From assembly GCA_949592205.1 (NCBI GenBank), contig CATIUR010000005.1:89272777-89336776 (forward strand): DNA of 64,000 bases, given 5' to 3'. Position numbers and translations under genes: made by a program. This document shows positions 45,086-55,763 of this stretch, in pieces. Numbering within the stretch: the first letter of the stretch is position 1; each line of letters opens with the position of its first letter. The stretch comes from Helichrysum umbraculigerum. Its lineage: Eukaryota > Streptophyta > Magnoliopsida > Asterales > Asteraceae. The notes under the pieces are model-generated. The model did not search any database, was not told the DNA's origin, and was given only the letters and a program-made list of their open reading frames with translations.

Positions 45086-45507
45086 AAGGTTATAGTGAAC
45101 TAGGTTGCATCTAGTGGGCCTAGACTATGACCGTTAGGCAGTATTCCTTATTAGTTATGACTAGTTCAGGGATTACATCATACGACTTTAATTTAACATA
45201 GCCTGATCAACTATGTACAATTAAAGAAAGATGATGTGAAATCTGAAAGAGTCATGTTGAACAGGAATGCATTAGTTGACTCTGACCTCGAGAGAAACGG
45301 GACTCAAAACACTTATATGCTAGACACTCAATAGGTTATTATGTGATATACATATATACATGAATAGACCTCATTACAACTTTAGGCTATATGAATATAG
45401 GCCTCTTTCTTTCAAACGTTTTGTCTCGGAATGACAAACACACCACTAGTTCATCATACTCGGACTAGTATCTTATCTCATTTCCTTGTTCTTTCTTACT
45501 CAGCATC

Positions 45508-48500
45508 ATGCCTCCACGTCGTCAAATTACCCTTAGCGAAGCCGAGATCGCGGGAATAATTGCCCGCAGCGTGACTGAAGCCTTGGCTACCCGAACACCA
45601 CCCACTAGTGAGGACACCGCAACCAATACTCCACCACCCAAACCCTGCTCCTATAAAGACTTCCTTAGCTGTAAACCGCTATACTTCAAGGGCACGGAAG
45701 GTGCCATTGGTTTGATCCGTTGGATTGAGCGCATGGAATCTGTTTTCAGTCTCTGCGACTGCACTGAGAACAACAAGGTCAAATTCGCTGTTTACACCTT
45801 TCAGGAAGGTGCATCCACGTGGTGGAAAACCCACGCAAACTCTGTAGGCCTTGAGGTTGCAAACCGACTTCCTTGGGCCGAACTGAAGAAGAAGCTGACA
45901 GAAAAGTACTGTCCTGAAGAAGAATTGCATAGGCTGGAAGAAGAATTCTGGCATCTGGAAGTGCAGGGAAATGATGTTGCTGATTATACCACCAAGTTCC
46001 AGCAGTTTGCCTTATTATGCCCGGGTTTGGTCGAACCAGAAAGTAAGGGCATCAAGAAATACATCCGCGGACTTCCTGAGAACATCCAGGGAAACGTCGC
46101 CTCATCCAAACCAACCACTACTGAGAGTGCCATTCGATTGGCCCACGAACTCATGGCCCTAGTTGTCAGCCGTGAGACCTCCAACACCTCATCCTCCAAC
46201 AAACGCAAATCCACTGAACACCACCACAACTCCAACAAGAAAAACAACGCCATCCAAGTCTACAACACCAACTCTGAAACCACCCACAGCTACACCGGGG
46301 GCAGACCTTATTGTCCCAAGTGTAACTACCATCATTTTGGTCAGTGTGGTACTCCTTGCAACAACTGCAGGAGGCAAGGACATTTGACTAAGGATTGCCG
46401 ATCCCCCAAATCCAACAACAACCCCTCTGACAGAAATACCCGACAACCTAGGTCCTGCTATGAATGTGGAAACCCAGGACACTTCAGGGATTCTTGCCCA
46501 AAGTTGAAGAATAAGGGCAACAACAACAACAACTCCCGCAACAACAACAACGCCAAAAGTACTGCTTTCGTGATCAACTCAGGGGACGCCCGTCTGGACC
46601 CGAATGTGGTCACGGGTATGTTCCTCCTCAACAATTTAACTGCTTCCATTCTGTTTGATACTGGTGCCGATAGGAGTTTTATTTCCGATGAATTTTGCCC
46701 TCTACTTGACATTACACCTGTTGCTTTAGACGTTAAGTACACCGTAGAGCTAGCAAATGGCAAGCTGATAGAAACCGATAGTGTGATACCTAATTGCACT
46801 TTAAATCTAGCCGACGAAACCTTCCCCATAGATCTTATGCCTATTGAGATAGGAAGTTTCGATGTCATCGTAGGCATGGACTGGTTGTCCAAACATCGAG
46901 CCGAAGTCATCTGCTACGACAAAATTGTTCGCATACCTCTCACTGTCGGTAGAACCCTAGTCATACAGGGAGAGACCGGAGGGACGAGGCTTAACATCAT
47001 ATCTTGTCTTAAAACCCGGAAATTTCTGAGAAAGGGTTATCTATCAATCCTCGCGCACATCATGGAGAAAAAGTCGGAGGAGAAGCGACTTGAGGATGTT
47101 CCAATTGTTCGAGACTTTCCAGAAGTCTTTCCTGAAGAACTACCTGGTCTACCACCACCAAGACAGGTTGAGTTCTCAATCGATCTTGTACCAGGTGCTG
47201 CGCCTGTGGCCCGAGCACCATACCGTTTAGCTCCATCCGAACTTCAGGAGTTGTCCACCCAGTTACAGGAACTCCTGGAACGAGGGTTTATCAGGCCGAG
47301 TTCTTCACCTTGGGGAGCTCCGGTCCTATTTGTTAAGAAGAAAGATGGTTCCTTTCGAATGTGTATCGACTATCGAGAGTTGAACAAGTTAACTGTCAAG
47401 AACCGGTATCCACTCCCTCGAATCGATGATTTGTTCGACCAACTTCAAGGGTCGAGTTGTTATTCAAAGATTGATCTCCGATCCGGTTATCACCAATTGC
47501 GTGTTCGCGATGCCGATATTCCAAAAACCGCTTTCAGAACCCGTTATGGGCATTACGAATTCCAAGTGATGCCATTCGGCCTAACCAACGCACCGGCGGT
47601 ATTCATGGATCTTATGAATCGGGTGTGCAAGCCTTATCTTGACAAATTTGTCATTGTCTTCATCGACGACATCCTTATATATTCACGAAACAAAGAAGAA
47701 CACGCGCAACACCTCAAAACCATCCTTGAACTGCTTAAACACGAGGAGCTCTATGCCAAGTTCTCTAAGTGTGAGTTCTGGATCAAAACCGTTCAATTCC
47801 TTGGTCACGTGATTGACAGTCAGGGGATTCACGTTGACCCATCAAAAATCGAAGCTATCAAAGATTGGCAATCGCCAACCACTCCGACGGAAGTACGGCA
47901 GTTTTTGGGACTTGCCGGGTACTATCGACGCTTCATTGAAAATTTCTCCAAGATAGCCATACCACTCACGACTCTGACCCAGAAAGACAAAAAGTTTGAC
48001 TGGACTGAGAAACAAGAGTCGGCATTCCAACTCTTAAAACAAAAACTTTGCAGTGCTCCTATCCTATCATTACCCGAAGGCACCGATGATTTCGTGGTAT
48101 ACTGCGATGCTTCTCATCAAGGTCTCGGTTGCGTGCTCATGCAACGAGACAAAGTCATAGCTTATGCTTCCCGACAGCTCAAGATTCATGAAAAGAATTA
48201 CACCACTCACGACCTCGAGCTAGGAGCTGTCGTTTTTGCCCTCAAAATCTGGAGACATTACCTTTACGGTACCAGATGTACAATTTTCACCGACCATAAA
48301 AGCCTTCAACACATATTCGATCAGAAGGATCTCAACATGAGGCAACGTCGATGGGTCGAGTTACTTACGGATTACGACTGCGAACTCAAATATCATCCAG
48401 GCAAAGCAAATGTTGTTGCTGACGCCCTCAGTCGAAAAGAGCGAGTGAAACCACTTCGGGTTCGAGCCCTCAGTATGACCATTCACAACAATTTAAACAT

Positions 48501-48579
48501 TCAAATTCTCACTGCTCAACTCGAGGCCTTAAAACCCGAACATGTCAAAGATGAAGCCTTGCGGGGCATGGATAAATAG
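45508..48579 (+). CDS. Gag-Pol of R: Gag, protease, reverse transcriptase, RNase H
   Basis: 1023 codons from ATG 45508. Gag capsid-like region is about 50-215. Zinc knuckles are CNNCRRQGHLTKDC (284-297) and CYECGNPGHFRDSC (317-330). Aspartic protease has FDTGADRSFIS (catalytic Asp 384) and ends near GMDWL. RT has FRMCIDYRELN, VMPFGLTNAP and catalytic FIDD (718-721). RNase H has YCDASHQGLG (Asp 867), FTDHKSLQHIF and HPGKANVVADALSR. The frame ends at TAG 48577-48579 in the linker before integrase and stays open in the same frame beyond it, so the stop is a single substitution (probably CAG to TAG). Gag packages RNA; the enzymes copy it to DNA. Everything up to the stop looks functional. Confidence 0.93.
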   Translation: MPPRRQITLSEAEIAGIIARSVTEALATRTPPTSEDTATNTPPPKPCSYKDFLSCKPLYFKGTEGAIGLIRWIERMESVFSLCDCTENNKVKFAVYTFQEGASTWWKTHANSVGLEVANRLPWAELKKKLTEKYCPEEELHRLEEEFWHLEVQGNDVADYTTKFQQFALLCPGLVEPESKGIKKYIRGLPENIQGNVASSKPTTTESAIRLAHELMALVVSRETSNTSSSNKRKSTEHHHNSNKKNNAIQVYNTNSETTHSYTGGRPYCPKCNYHHFGQCGTPCNNCRRQGHLTKDCRSPKSNNNPSDRNTRQPRSCYECGNPGHFRDSCPKLKNKGNNNNNSRNNNNAKSTAFVINSGDARLDPNVVTGMFLLNNLTASILFDTGADRSFISDEFCPLLDITPVALDVKYTVELANGKLIETDSVIPNCTLNLADETFPIDLMPIEIGSFDVIVGMDWLSKHRAEVICYDKIVRIPLTVGRTLVIQGETGGTRLNIISCLKTRKFLRKGYLSILAHIMEKKSEEKRLEDVPIVRDFPEVFPEELPGLPPPRQVEFSIDLVPGAAPVARAPYRLAPSELQELSTQLQELLERGFIRPSSSPWGAPVLFVKKKDGSFRMCIDYRELNKLTVKNRYPLPRIDDLFDQLQGSSCYSKIDLRSGYHQLRVRDADIPKTAFRTRYGHYEFQVMPFGLTNAPAVFMDLMNRVCKPYLDKFVIVFIDDILIYSRNKEEHAQHLKTILELLKHEELYAKFSKCEFWIKTVQFLGHVIDSQGIHVDPSKIEAIKDWQSPTTPTEVRQFLGLAGYYRRFIENFSKIAIPLTTLTQKDKKFDWTEKQESAFQLLKQKLCSAPILSLPEGTDDFVVYCDASHQGLGCVLMQRDKVIAYASRQLKIHEKNYTTHDLELGAVVFALKIWRHYLYGTRCTIFTDHKSLQHIFDQKDLNMRQRRWVELLTDYDCELKYHPGKANVVADALSRKERVKPLRVRALSMTIHNNLNIQILTAQLEALKPEHVKDEALRGMDK

Positions 48580-49947
48580 CTTGAAATCAGACCTAACGGG
48601 ATTAGGTATTTCTCAAACCGAATCTGGTTGCCTAAATACGGGAACCTACGTGACTTGGTGATGGATGAAGCTCACAAGTCCAAATATTCTATCCATCCGG
48701 GATCCGATAAAATGTACCATGGTATCAAGGACTTCTACTGGTGGCCGAACATGAAAGCTGAAATCGCCACCTATGTCAGCAAGTGCCTTACTTGCTCCAA
48801 AGTCAAAATCGAATATCAAAAACCTTCTGGTTTACTTCAGCAACCCAGTCTTCCTGAATGGAAATGGGAACAAATTTCCATGGACTTCATAACCAAACTA
48901 CCCAAATCCTCAAACGGTTGCGATTCCATTTGGGTGATCGTGGATCGTCTCACAAAGTCTGCTCACTTCCTGGCAATCAAGGAATCCGACAAAATGGAAC
49001 GCCTCACCAACATTTACCTGAAGGAAATTGTGACCAAACACGGTGTTCCAATCTCAATTATCTCTGATAGAGATAGTCGTTTCACTTCACAATTTTGGCA
49101 ATCACTTCAAAAATCTCTGGGTACTCGACTTGATATGAGTACCGCATACCATCCTCAAACAGACGGCCAAAGTGAACGAACCATTCAAACACTTGAAGAC
49201 ATGCTACGGTCCTGCGTAGTAGACTTCGGTGTAAACTGGGAAAAACATCTACCATTGTGCGAGTTCTCGTACAACAATAGTTATCATACCAGCATCAAAG
49301 CTGCACCTTTCGAGGCACTGTACGGTCGTAAGTGCCGGTCACCTATCTGTTGGACCGAAGTTGGAGATAGCCAACTCACAGGTCCAGAAATCATTTATGA
49401 GACGACCGAGAGAATCGTCGAAATTCAAAACAAGCTCAAAGCCGCGCGTGATCGTCAGAAAAGTTATGCTGACGTGAGACGCAAGCCACTCGAGTTCCAG
49501 GTTGGGGATCGAGTTCTACTCAAAGTATCGCCTTGGAAAGGCGTAATCCGATTTGGCAAACGAGGGAAGTTGAATCCCAGATACATTGGACCATTCGAGA
49601 TCCTTGAAAAGATTGGTCCAGTGGCTTATCGATTGCAGCTGCCATCTGAACTCAGCAGCGTGCATCCCACGTTTCATGTTTCAAATCTGAAGAAGTGTCT
49701 GTCTGATGAGACACTTATCATTCCACTCGATGAAATTCGAGTTGACGAGAAACTTCACTTTGTTGAGGAACCCGCCGAGATCATGGACCGTGAGGTCAAA
49801 CAACTTAAACAAAGTCGTATTCCCATTGTCAAGGTTAGGTGGAATTCGCGGCGCGGTCCGGAATTTACCTGGGAACGGGAGGACCAAATACGACTCAAGT
49901 ATCCTCAACTCTTCACTGATTCAACGTCAAACACAACTTCAACATAA
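48580..49947 (+). CDS. Integrase of R, after the in-frame TAG
   Basis: Same frame as Gag-Pol; a clear internal ATG is at 48661 (MDEAHKSKYS). HHCC region (HPGSDKMYHG...CLTCSKVK), catalytic core (MDFITKLP, SDRDSRFTSQFW, DGQSERTIQTLEDML), GPFEILEKIGPVAYRL and a chromodomain-like tail (IVKVRWNSRRGPEFTWERED). It is about 85-90% similar by eye to the integrase of S. The stop upstream would leave R without integrase unless it is read through. Confidence 0.92.
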   Translation, partial: LEIRPNGIRYFSNRIWLPKYGNLRDLVMDEAHKSKYSIHPGSDKMYHGIKDFYWWPNMKAEIATYVSKCLTCSKVKIEYQKPSGLLQQPSLPEWKWEQISMDFITKLPKSSNGCDSIWVIVDRLTKSAHFLAIKESDKMERLTNIYLKEIVTKHGVPISIISDRDSRFTSQFWQSLQKSLGTRLDMSTAYHPQTDGQSERTIQTLEDMLRSCVVDFGVNWEKHLPLCEFSYNNSYHTSIKAAPFEALYGRKCRSPICWTEVGDSQLTGPEIIYETTERIVEIQNKLKAARDRQKSYADVRRKPLEFQVGDRVLLKVSPWKGVIRFGKRGKLNPRYIGPFEILEKIGPVAYRLQLPSELSSVHPTFHVSNLKKCLSDETLIIPLDEIRVDEKLHFVEEPAEIMDREVKQLKQSRIPIVKVRWNSRRGPEFTWEREDQIRLKYPQLFTDSTSNTTST

Positions 49948-49967
49948 ATTTCGGGACGAAATTCTTC

Positions 49968-49981
49968 TAACAGGGGGAGAA
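49968..49981 (+). other. Polypurine tract of R
   Basis: ACAGGGGGAGAA just before the LTR at 49982, preceded by TTCGGGACGAAATTC as in S. Confidence 0.92.
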
Positions 49982-52291
49982 TGTGACAACCGTCAATTTA
50001 GGACTATAATTTAGTGCCTAATAAAGTTTTAATACATGTAATTAGTTCTGTGTTAGGCTAATTAATGTATCAATTATTATATATATTGTTGAATATATAT
50101 CTACAATTGTGCGGTTTGTTTAAATCGCACGAGCTTTAAATCGAATGAATTTTGATACAATAAATACGGACGTTGGTGATCAATTTTATTAAATAACGCT
50201 ATTATGTCAAAAATATTATTATTATAATATTACGTATTCATTCGTATCGTACAATCAGAAAGTTACACAACTTAAAATGTAAAACGAGCAAACAAATTAA
50301 CTTACCTTTTATAATTCAAATATTAAGTGGTTAGTAAAATATTTAAATAAAATTTAACGTAATACGTTGTATTTTTAAAAGTAACAACTAATATATAAAA
50401 TAATTATTTAACGTTTTAACGACGGAGCAAACGAACACCGCACGGAGCGGGAACGCGGGGCGAAAATGGGGATTTAACCCCCACTTCCACCCACTTTCTT
50501 CCATTTCTCTTTTTCTCTATCTCTCACCTCCCTATTTTCTCTCAACAAAACCCAAACCAAAAATCATCAAAATCGCAAAATAAACACCTCAAACGACCTC
50601 GGATCTTCAAGCCCCTTTTACAATAAACGACCACCTCGCGACGATCTACACTTCTATCTTTCCGGAATTTCATTTCGGCGATTTGTAAGTTTCCGACACA
50701 ACTCCGAAAACTCTCGTTTTTAAGTTTTATAACTTGCTAGTTGTTTGTATAACCTTGTAATGTCCTAAAATGGGTTGGGTAAAAATATTAGGCCGATCGA
50801 TGGCCGGAAAACGCGTTTTTGGAGTTGAAACTCCGATCAGACCCCGTACGTCGCATTTGGTCTGGAGCAGATGCGACGTAGCGACCTACGTCGCATTATA
50901 TCCCCAACGTCGCATACAGCGACGCAGCCTACTACGTCGCATTGACTTGCGAACGTCGCACATAGCGACGCAGACCTTAACGTCGCAAAAACGAACCTAC
51001 GTCGCATAAGCGACGTAGCACCCTACGTCGCTATTGACTTAGCACTGTTGACCTTAGCGACGTAACCCTTTACGTCGCAAAACTCTTACGTCGCAGCCTA
51101 CGTCGCAGGCTACGTCGCTAAAAACAGAACCTTCAAAACTCGAAAATTTTCAAAGTCAAAGTTACGGTAGCAATTCACTGTAGCAACTATATAATAACCT
51201 TTTGAACTATTGTTACAACCGTCACCAACGGGCCGTACGCATTTTCAAAACATACTTCAACACTCAAACAAGTCGTTGTAACTCGTGTCAATTCAATCAA
51301 ACAAGTCGTAGTAACTTGTAACAATACAATCAACCAAATCGGGGAAATTTGGACATTTAGTTAGACAAACAACTTCAATGGTAGTCTTTCGAGATACCAA
51401 TACAATTAATAACAATTCAAGTGTCGTGGACACATTCAGGTTTCAAGTCTTTGGACACCAACACACTGCTAATTACTTCAAGTTTATTAAGTTAAACACA
51501 TCAGGAATCAGGTGAGTTTCATAGCCCCATTTTCACTACTTTTACCAGGGGTGTGATATTACTGCATCATTTTGTTTTACAAGTAGAACGCAAGTGACAA
51601 ACTTCAAATACTACATGAGTTTCAAGCTAATCAATTTAAAGTCCTCCATAAGCATAGTCTCTAGTATTTTATAGCGTGAATGTTAGTATATGATATCATA
51701 TGGGATTGACAATCCTCATCCGGGTTAGCACGCACTAATCGGTCAAACGGATGTATTAGCATTTGGGAAGACGAGTGTTGATTAGGCACTCGTAGGAGGC
51801 AAATCAGTTAGGTTTCCTTAATTGGGCCTGACAAATCAGTTAAGCTCAGACTATGTGCTCATGGACAGTATAACTTTTATTTTGCTTAATTGCATTTTAA
51901 ATTCATTATAAATCTTGCGGTTCTGACAATTATACATTGACTTACAAACCTGTGAGCTCACCAGCGTTTTCGCTGACCCATTTTAGTATATATCACAGGT
52001 ACCCAGCAGTAGGTTGACTGCACAAGCAGGAATTATTAGCTCGAGTCAGCATACATACAACTAGAGATTGGACTGCATTATTATATTTTGTAAAATTAAT
52101 TATGCTATGTAATCTCTCAATTTCAGGAATCGAGCTAATGTAACTATATTTTGATGTAAACATTTACATTATCTATACAAGTTTAAACGACGCATATAGT
52201 GGTCGTTCATTATATCTTATGTGCTTTGTATATTGATTAGTGACACCCAAATCAAGCTTCCGCAAATCATTAAAATTTTGGGGGTGTCACA
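49982..52291 (+). repeat. 3' LTR of R (2310 bp)
   Basis: TGTGACAACC...GGTGTCACA. It shows the uninterrupted TACAG site where S inserted in the other LTR. Confidence 0.96.
50848..51120. repeat. Inverted GCGACGTA / TACGTCGC array in LTR of R
   Basis: About 15 copies in both orientations, including back-to-back pairs such as ATGCGACGTA-GCGACC-TACGTCGCAT near 50873-50896 and GCGACGTAGCACCCTACGTCGC near 51010. It lies about 870-1140 bases from the LTR start. The same array in the left LTR is split by S, which inserted within it. A related array is in the LTR of A. Confidence 0.9.
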
Positions 52292-52296
52292 TAATT
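52292..52296. other. Target site duplication of R, right copy (TAATT)
   Basis: Matches 30517-30521. Confidence 0.95.
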
Positions 52297-52389
52297 GGAA
52301 AGCGAATTGAAGGCCTCTTAATGAGATGTACGAAAAGTAAGTCATTGGTATATGATGTACTTACAAATCACCGGTTATTTTATTTAGTA

Positions 52390-52995
52390 ACGGTTATAAG
52401 GTAACACATGTTCTTATCCAATAAGATAAAATCGAATGCAAATTAGAAACTCAGATCAACAATTATGTTTGTACAAAATTATGACATGTTACCCGATTTA
52501 CTGGATTTGTAACACATGTGTTACTGGTTTAGTACCACATGTGTTACAAACTAATATAAATAAATAACAGCCTTTACTGGTTGCTACCACATGTTATAGT
52601 AATTCATTAACTTGTTACTAGTTACTAAGACATATGACAATACCATTAACACATATATTACTTTAATACCATATGTGTTACTATCACTATCAATAATACG
52701 TTACTTTTAATCATGTGACATGTGTGTTAGTGGTTGGTAACACGTGTGTTAGTGGTAGGTAACACATGTGTTAATGGTCTGTAACAAATGCATTAATGGT
52801 TTGTAACACATGTGCTAACACAATTAACAAATGTATTACTTTGTTTAGTACTATGTGTTAGTCATTGGTAACACATGTGTTAGTGTTCTGTAACACATGT
52901 GTTAGTGGTCTATAACACATGTGTTAGTGGTCTATAACACATGTGATAGTGATAGGTAACACACGTGTTACTTGTTTAGTACCACATATGTTAAT
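52390..52995. repeat. TAACACATGTGTTA palindrome array, right part (in F)
   Basis: About twenty copies of the 14-bp palindrome or variants, spaced by GTGGTCTG- or GTGGTAGG-like linkers that differ from those of the left array. Isolated copies occur at 53450, 53510, 53900, and in element G at about 56016 and 56328. Confidence 0.92.
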
Positions 52996-53230
52996 GATTG
53001 CTGATACAAGTGTTATTAAAAACAATTCTAAAATTAAAAACAGACTGAAATTATAAATAAGCTTACACTAAAAATAATAAACATAAGCATTTAAAAAGAA
53101 AAAAAATATCAGCTATAAAAATGTTACACAACAGTACAAATGATCTAAGGAAATTATTGTCAAAGATTATTTAACAAGATCTTACTGCTCAACAAGATCT
53201 AAGTAACATATGTGATATCGGAACTACATC

Positions 53231-54111
53231 CTACTGTTCAACAAAATCTTCGCCAGTAACTTCTACCTTATTCTTTTGATCAGGGTCTTCAAATTTCTGT
53301 TTGTATTTCTTGATTGCAAACTTTACCATCTTCTTTATCCCTTCATCAGTGTGTGCATGCGAAAACTCATCAACAAGGGCATGGACATTCTATTTGTCAA
53401 TGTTGAACTTGTGCAGAATAATCTATGAGGTACCAATACAATATAGTTACACATGTGATACTGTGAAGAATATGTACAACAAAGTACAGATGTAAATAAC
53501 AGTGTAGTAACACATGCGATACAGTACATTACTATATTTTGATAGTAACTCCTATCAATCATTGTGTTCAACCAAGTCTTCACAATCTATATCTTTGCAG
53601 TTCCTAATGCTAACTTTTCATGCTAATCAATCACTATGACGACAACAGGTAATTCATATTTCATTGAGACATTTCATCGAACACCTTATATGCAAGTTTA
53701 CTTTAATTATTAAAAATAAACTACAGAAATAACACTTTTGTAACTATACTACCGCATCAACATCTAAACATACAGACACTAGACTACCATTATCCACATC
53801 AATATACAGTAGTAACACTTATGTAAAATAAAAAAACAAACATAATCGCCACACTTGTATCACCATACAGTAAAAATACAAAAAACGTAGCTAACACATG
53901 TGTTACCAAACCCTAAATTGAAACAAAAACACAAATAACATACAGTCATACAAGATCAAAACAAACCAAAAAGCGAAAAATAACGTATTTCACACTAAAA
54001 GCTACACATAAAACATCAAAATAACTTACCGAATGGAACTGAACCAAGTGGAAGAGCGGGAATCGCCGTTGATGATGTTGCATTTGGAGGAATCGCTTGA
54101 CGAATGTCCAT
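53231..54111 (-). pseudogene. Captured host-gene fragment in F, several exons with stops
   Basis: A minus-strand ATG at 54111 opens 27 codons (MDIRQAIPPNATSSTAIPALP...) to a consensus donor GTAAGTT at 54029. After a gap, an exon-like stretch near 53690-53520 reads VFDEMSQ, YELPVVVIVID, HEKLALGTAKI and KTWLNTMIDRSYYQNIV. Another, near 53430-53231, reads NVHALVDEFSHAHTDEGIKKMVKFAIKKYKQKFEDPD and ends at TAG 53231-53233. Three internal TAG codons sit where a Trp would be natural, consistent with TGG-to-TAG decay. I do not recognise the parent gene. The fragment is flanked by palindromes and F termini, so it was probably captured by F. Confidence 0.6.
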
Positions 54112-54349
54112 TGTATGTTGTTATCGATGAATATTAACCTCTGTTGGAGAATTAAGGTTTCACAAGAACGGTTTTCAGTGAAAAATAAACCGATAGAAAG
54201 ATGAAGCGAACAACGTAGATGAAAGAGATGATGATTTTGGCGAGAAACAACAACGATTTGATAATTGGATGAAGGTTCTTGTGAATGTTAGGGTTTGGTG
54301 GAAAAAATCGCAGAGAGAGAAGAACTGAGAGAAAAGAATGAATTCAGTT

Positions 54350-54370
54350 TTTTTTTTTTTTTTTTTTTGA
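54350..54370. repeat. Poly(T) tract
   Basis: About 20 T in a row near the right end of F (poly(A) on the minus strand), upstream of the captured minus-strand exon. Simple repeat. Confidence 0.85.
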
Positions 54371-54568
54371 GATAAAGTGAAAAAATAAAATTAATTAATT
54401 GATTGGTGGATTGACGATTTTGCCCCTCCGCCCAAAATTTAATTTACTTTGATTTTTTTAATTAAATAATGGGGTTTTAATCTGGACCCTTAATTTGCAA
54501 GATCCAATGGCTCATGATCATTCCCTCATTCTCACACAAAATGAGTGTACTCATTTGAACCCTACCCT

Positions 54569-54577
54569 ATTAACATA
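54569..54577. other. 9-bp target site duplication of F, right copy (ATTAACATA)
   Basis: Matches 28556-28564. Confidence 0.92.
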
Positions 54578-55625
54578 CTAAAAAAGCAACACCAAAACCC
54601 ATTAACTCGTTTACCTAAATAGGTTATGTGGGCCCGCCATATTAGTTAATTTTGTCATGTTAGCCCGTTCACCATAGTTCGGGTTAGGTTGAAAATTGTG
54701 ACTCACAATTCTGACCCCGTTAACCCAAAAACCGTCAACCGATTTAATTTATTAGGCATGTTTCACGCACATAAGTTGGGGTCAGTGGGTTAAACACCAA
54801 CTCGGTTTTTTTTAAGAAAATCACAATCCGTCAATCTTTCAACCAATTTACCGAAATGGGTTATGCAGGTATGTTTGCGAAAAAGTTATTTTGACCCATT
54901 TATCATGTTAGTTTTGGTTCAGGTTGGGAATTTCCAACCTGCAATTCTAAACCCCTAGTTTGATTCGGCTTGAATTAACAACCCTATTTATAGTAATTGT
55001 AATTTTAAAAATACTAACTTACAATTATCCAATTTAGTTAATCAGTAAGACAATTAGATAGATAAATAATTGTTACAATAATACGATAAATCATTTTTTT
55101 AAAATGTTTGTACTATATACATTAGATGTTGTATTAATTAAAAATGTACAATAATAATTTCAATTATTTGTTTAAGATAACAAATTGGTCAAACTCTTTA
55201 TAAAAGTATTAGATAATCAAGATTATAAATTTCTAACCTTTTATTAATTAAATTCTTGTATCATATTAAATTCTAGTATCATGATGATAATACTAAATGA
55301 TATTTTTATCTTGATTATTTACATTGATGAATTAGCAAGTCAATATTAAATGTATCTTGCCTTTAAATGTATGTATATATAGCATAATGGTTTGTCCTCT
55401 TATGTTCAACTCTTTATAAGGTTTACAAAAGTTACATTATTTTAAAAAGACAAATAAGTATTTGGTTATATATTTTGTAACCGATATAATTATGAGATAT
55501 TAACTTTATAATAAATTCCATTAAATGTGTTTTAAAGTTTAATGAATTAATTAAAAGGGCAAAATAGTAATTTACTATTACTCTTTTTAAGACTTTGTCA
55601 TAAACTCTTTATATATTAGTATAGA
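54578..55625 (-). other. 5' part of Helitron E, no genes seen
   Basis: AT-rich sequence with GGGTTA/ACCCA-type low-complexity words near 54590-54980, like those flanking F on the left (GGGTCAACGGGCGACCC near 28520). It ends at the TC terminus of E. Confidence 0.5.
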
Positions 55626-55754
55626 TATATATATTGGACAATTAAATTAGAATTTATATATCTTATAATCCCTTAGAATCTGCCAAACACACCTATAGTA
55701 TTTTAGTAGTGTAGGATTTAATTTTATCCATAAAATATTACTCCGTATTATATT

Positions 55755-55763
55755 AAGTGTTTA
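55755..55763. other. 9-bp target site duplication of G, left copy (AAGTGTTTA)
   Basis: Repeated at 56600-56608. Confidence 0.9.

Larger units (their letters stand above)
30522..52291 (+). mobile_element. Tekay-like LTR retrotransposon R, nearly intact (about 9.5 kb without S)
   Basis: LTRs of 2310 bp each (left 30522-31459 plus 43697-45068, split by S; right 49982-52291), an initiator tRNA-Met primer site, gag-pol, a polypurine tract and a TAATT duplication. The two LTRs have equal length, and I found no difference in the stretches compared, so insertion was recent. The lineage (Tekay/Del chromovirus) is inferred from RT and integrase sequence, the primer site and the C-terminal chromodomain-like segment. 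One in-frame TAG separates RNase H from integrase. Confidence 0.95.
28565..54568. mobile_element. Mutator-like element F, Pack-MULE-like (about 4.2 kb without R)
   Basis: The termini are inverted repeats of about 45 bp with mismatches sharing GGTTCAAATGAG and TTTGTGTGAGAAT (left from 28565; right inverted from 54568), flanked by a perfect 9-bp duplication. No transposase was found. Inside are decayed exon-like segments in both orientations (29951-30175 plus; 53231-54111 minus) and two arrays of TAACACATGTGTTA palindromes. The 9-bp duplication and captured gene-like fragments fit a Pack-MULE. R splits it at 30521/52292. Confidence 0.85.
28330..55625 (-). mobile_element. Helitron E (about 1.28 kb without the nested insertions)
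   Basis: On the minus strand it begins TCTATACTAATATATAAAG at 55625, preceded by A. It ends at 28330 with a GC-rich imperfect hairpin (CCGC...GCGG, 28344-28357), a short spacer and CTAG, followed by T. TC start, hairpin, CTAR end and insertion between A and T are the Helitron hallmarks. The own sequence is 28330-28564 plus 54569-55625 and has no RepHel coding, so it is non-autonomous. It hosts F, which hosts R, which hosts S. Confidence 0.72.
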
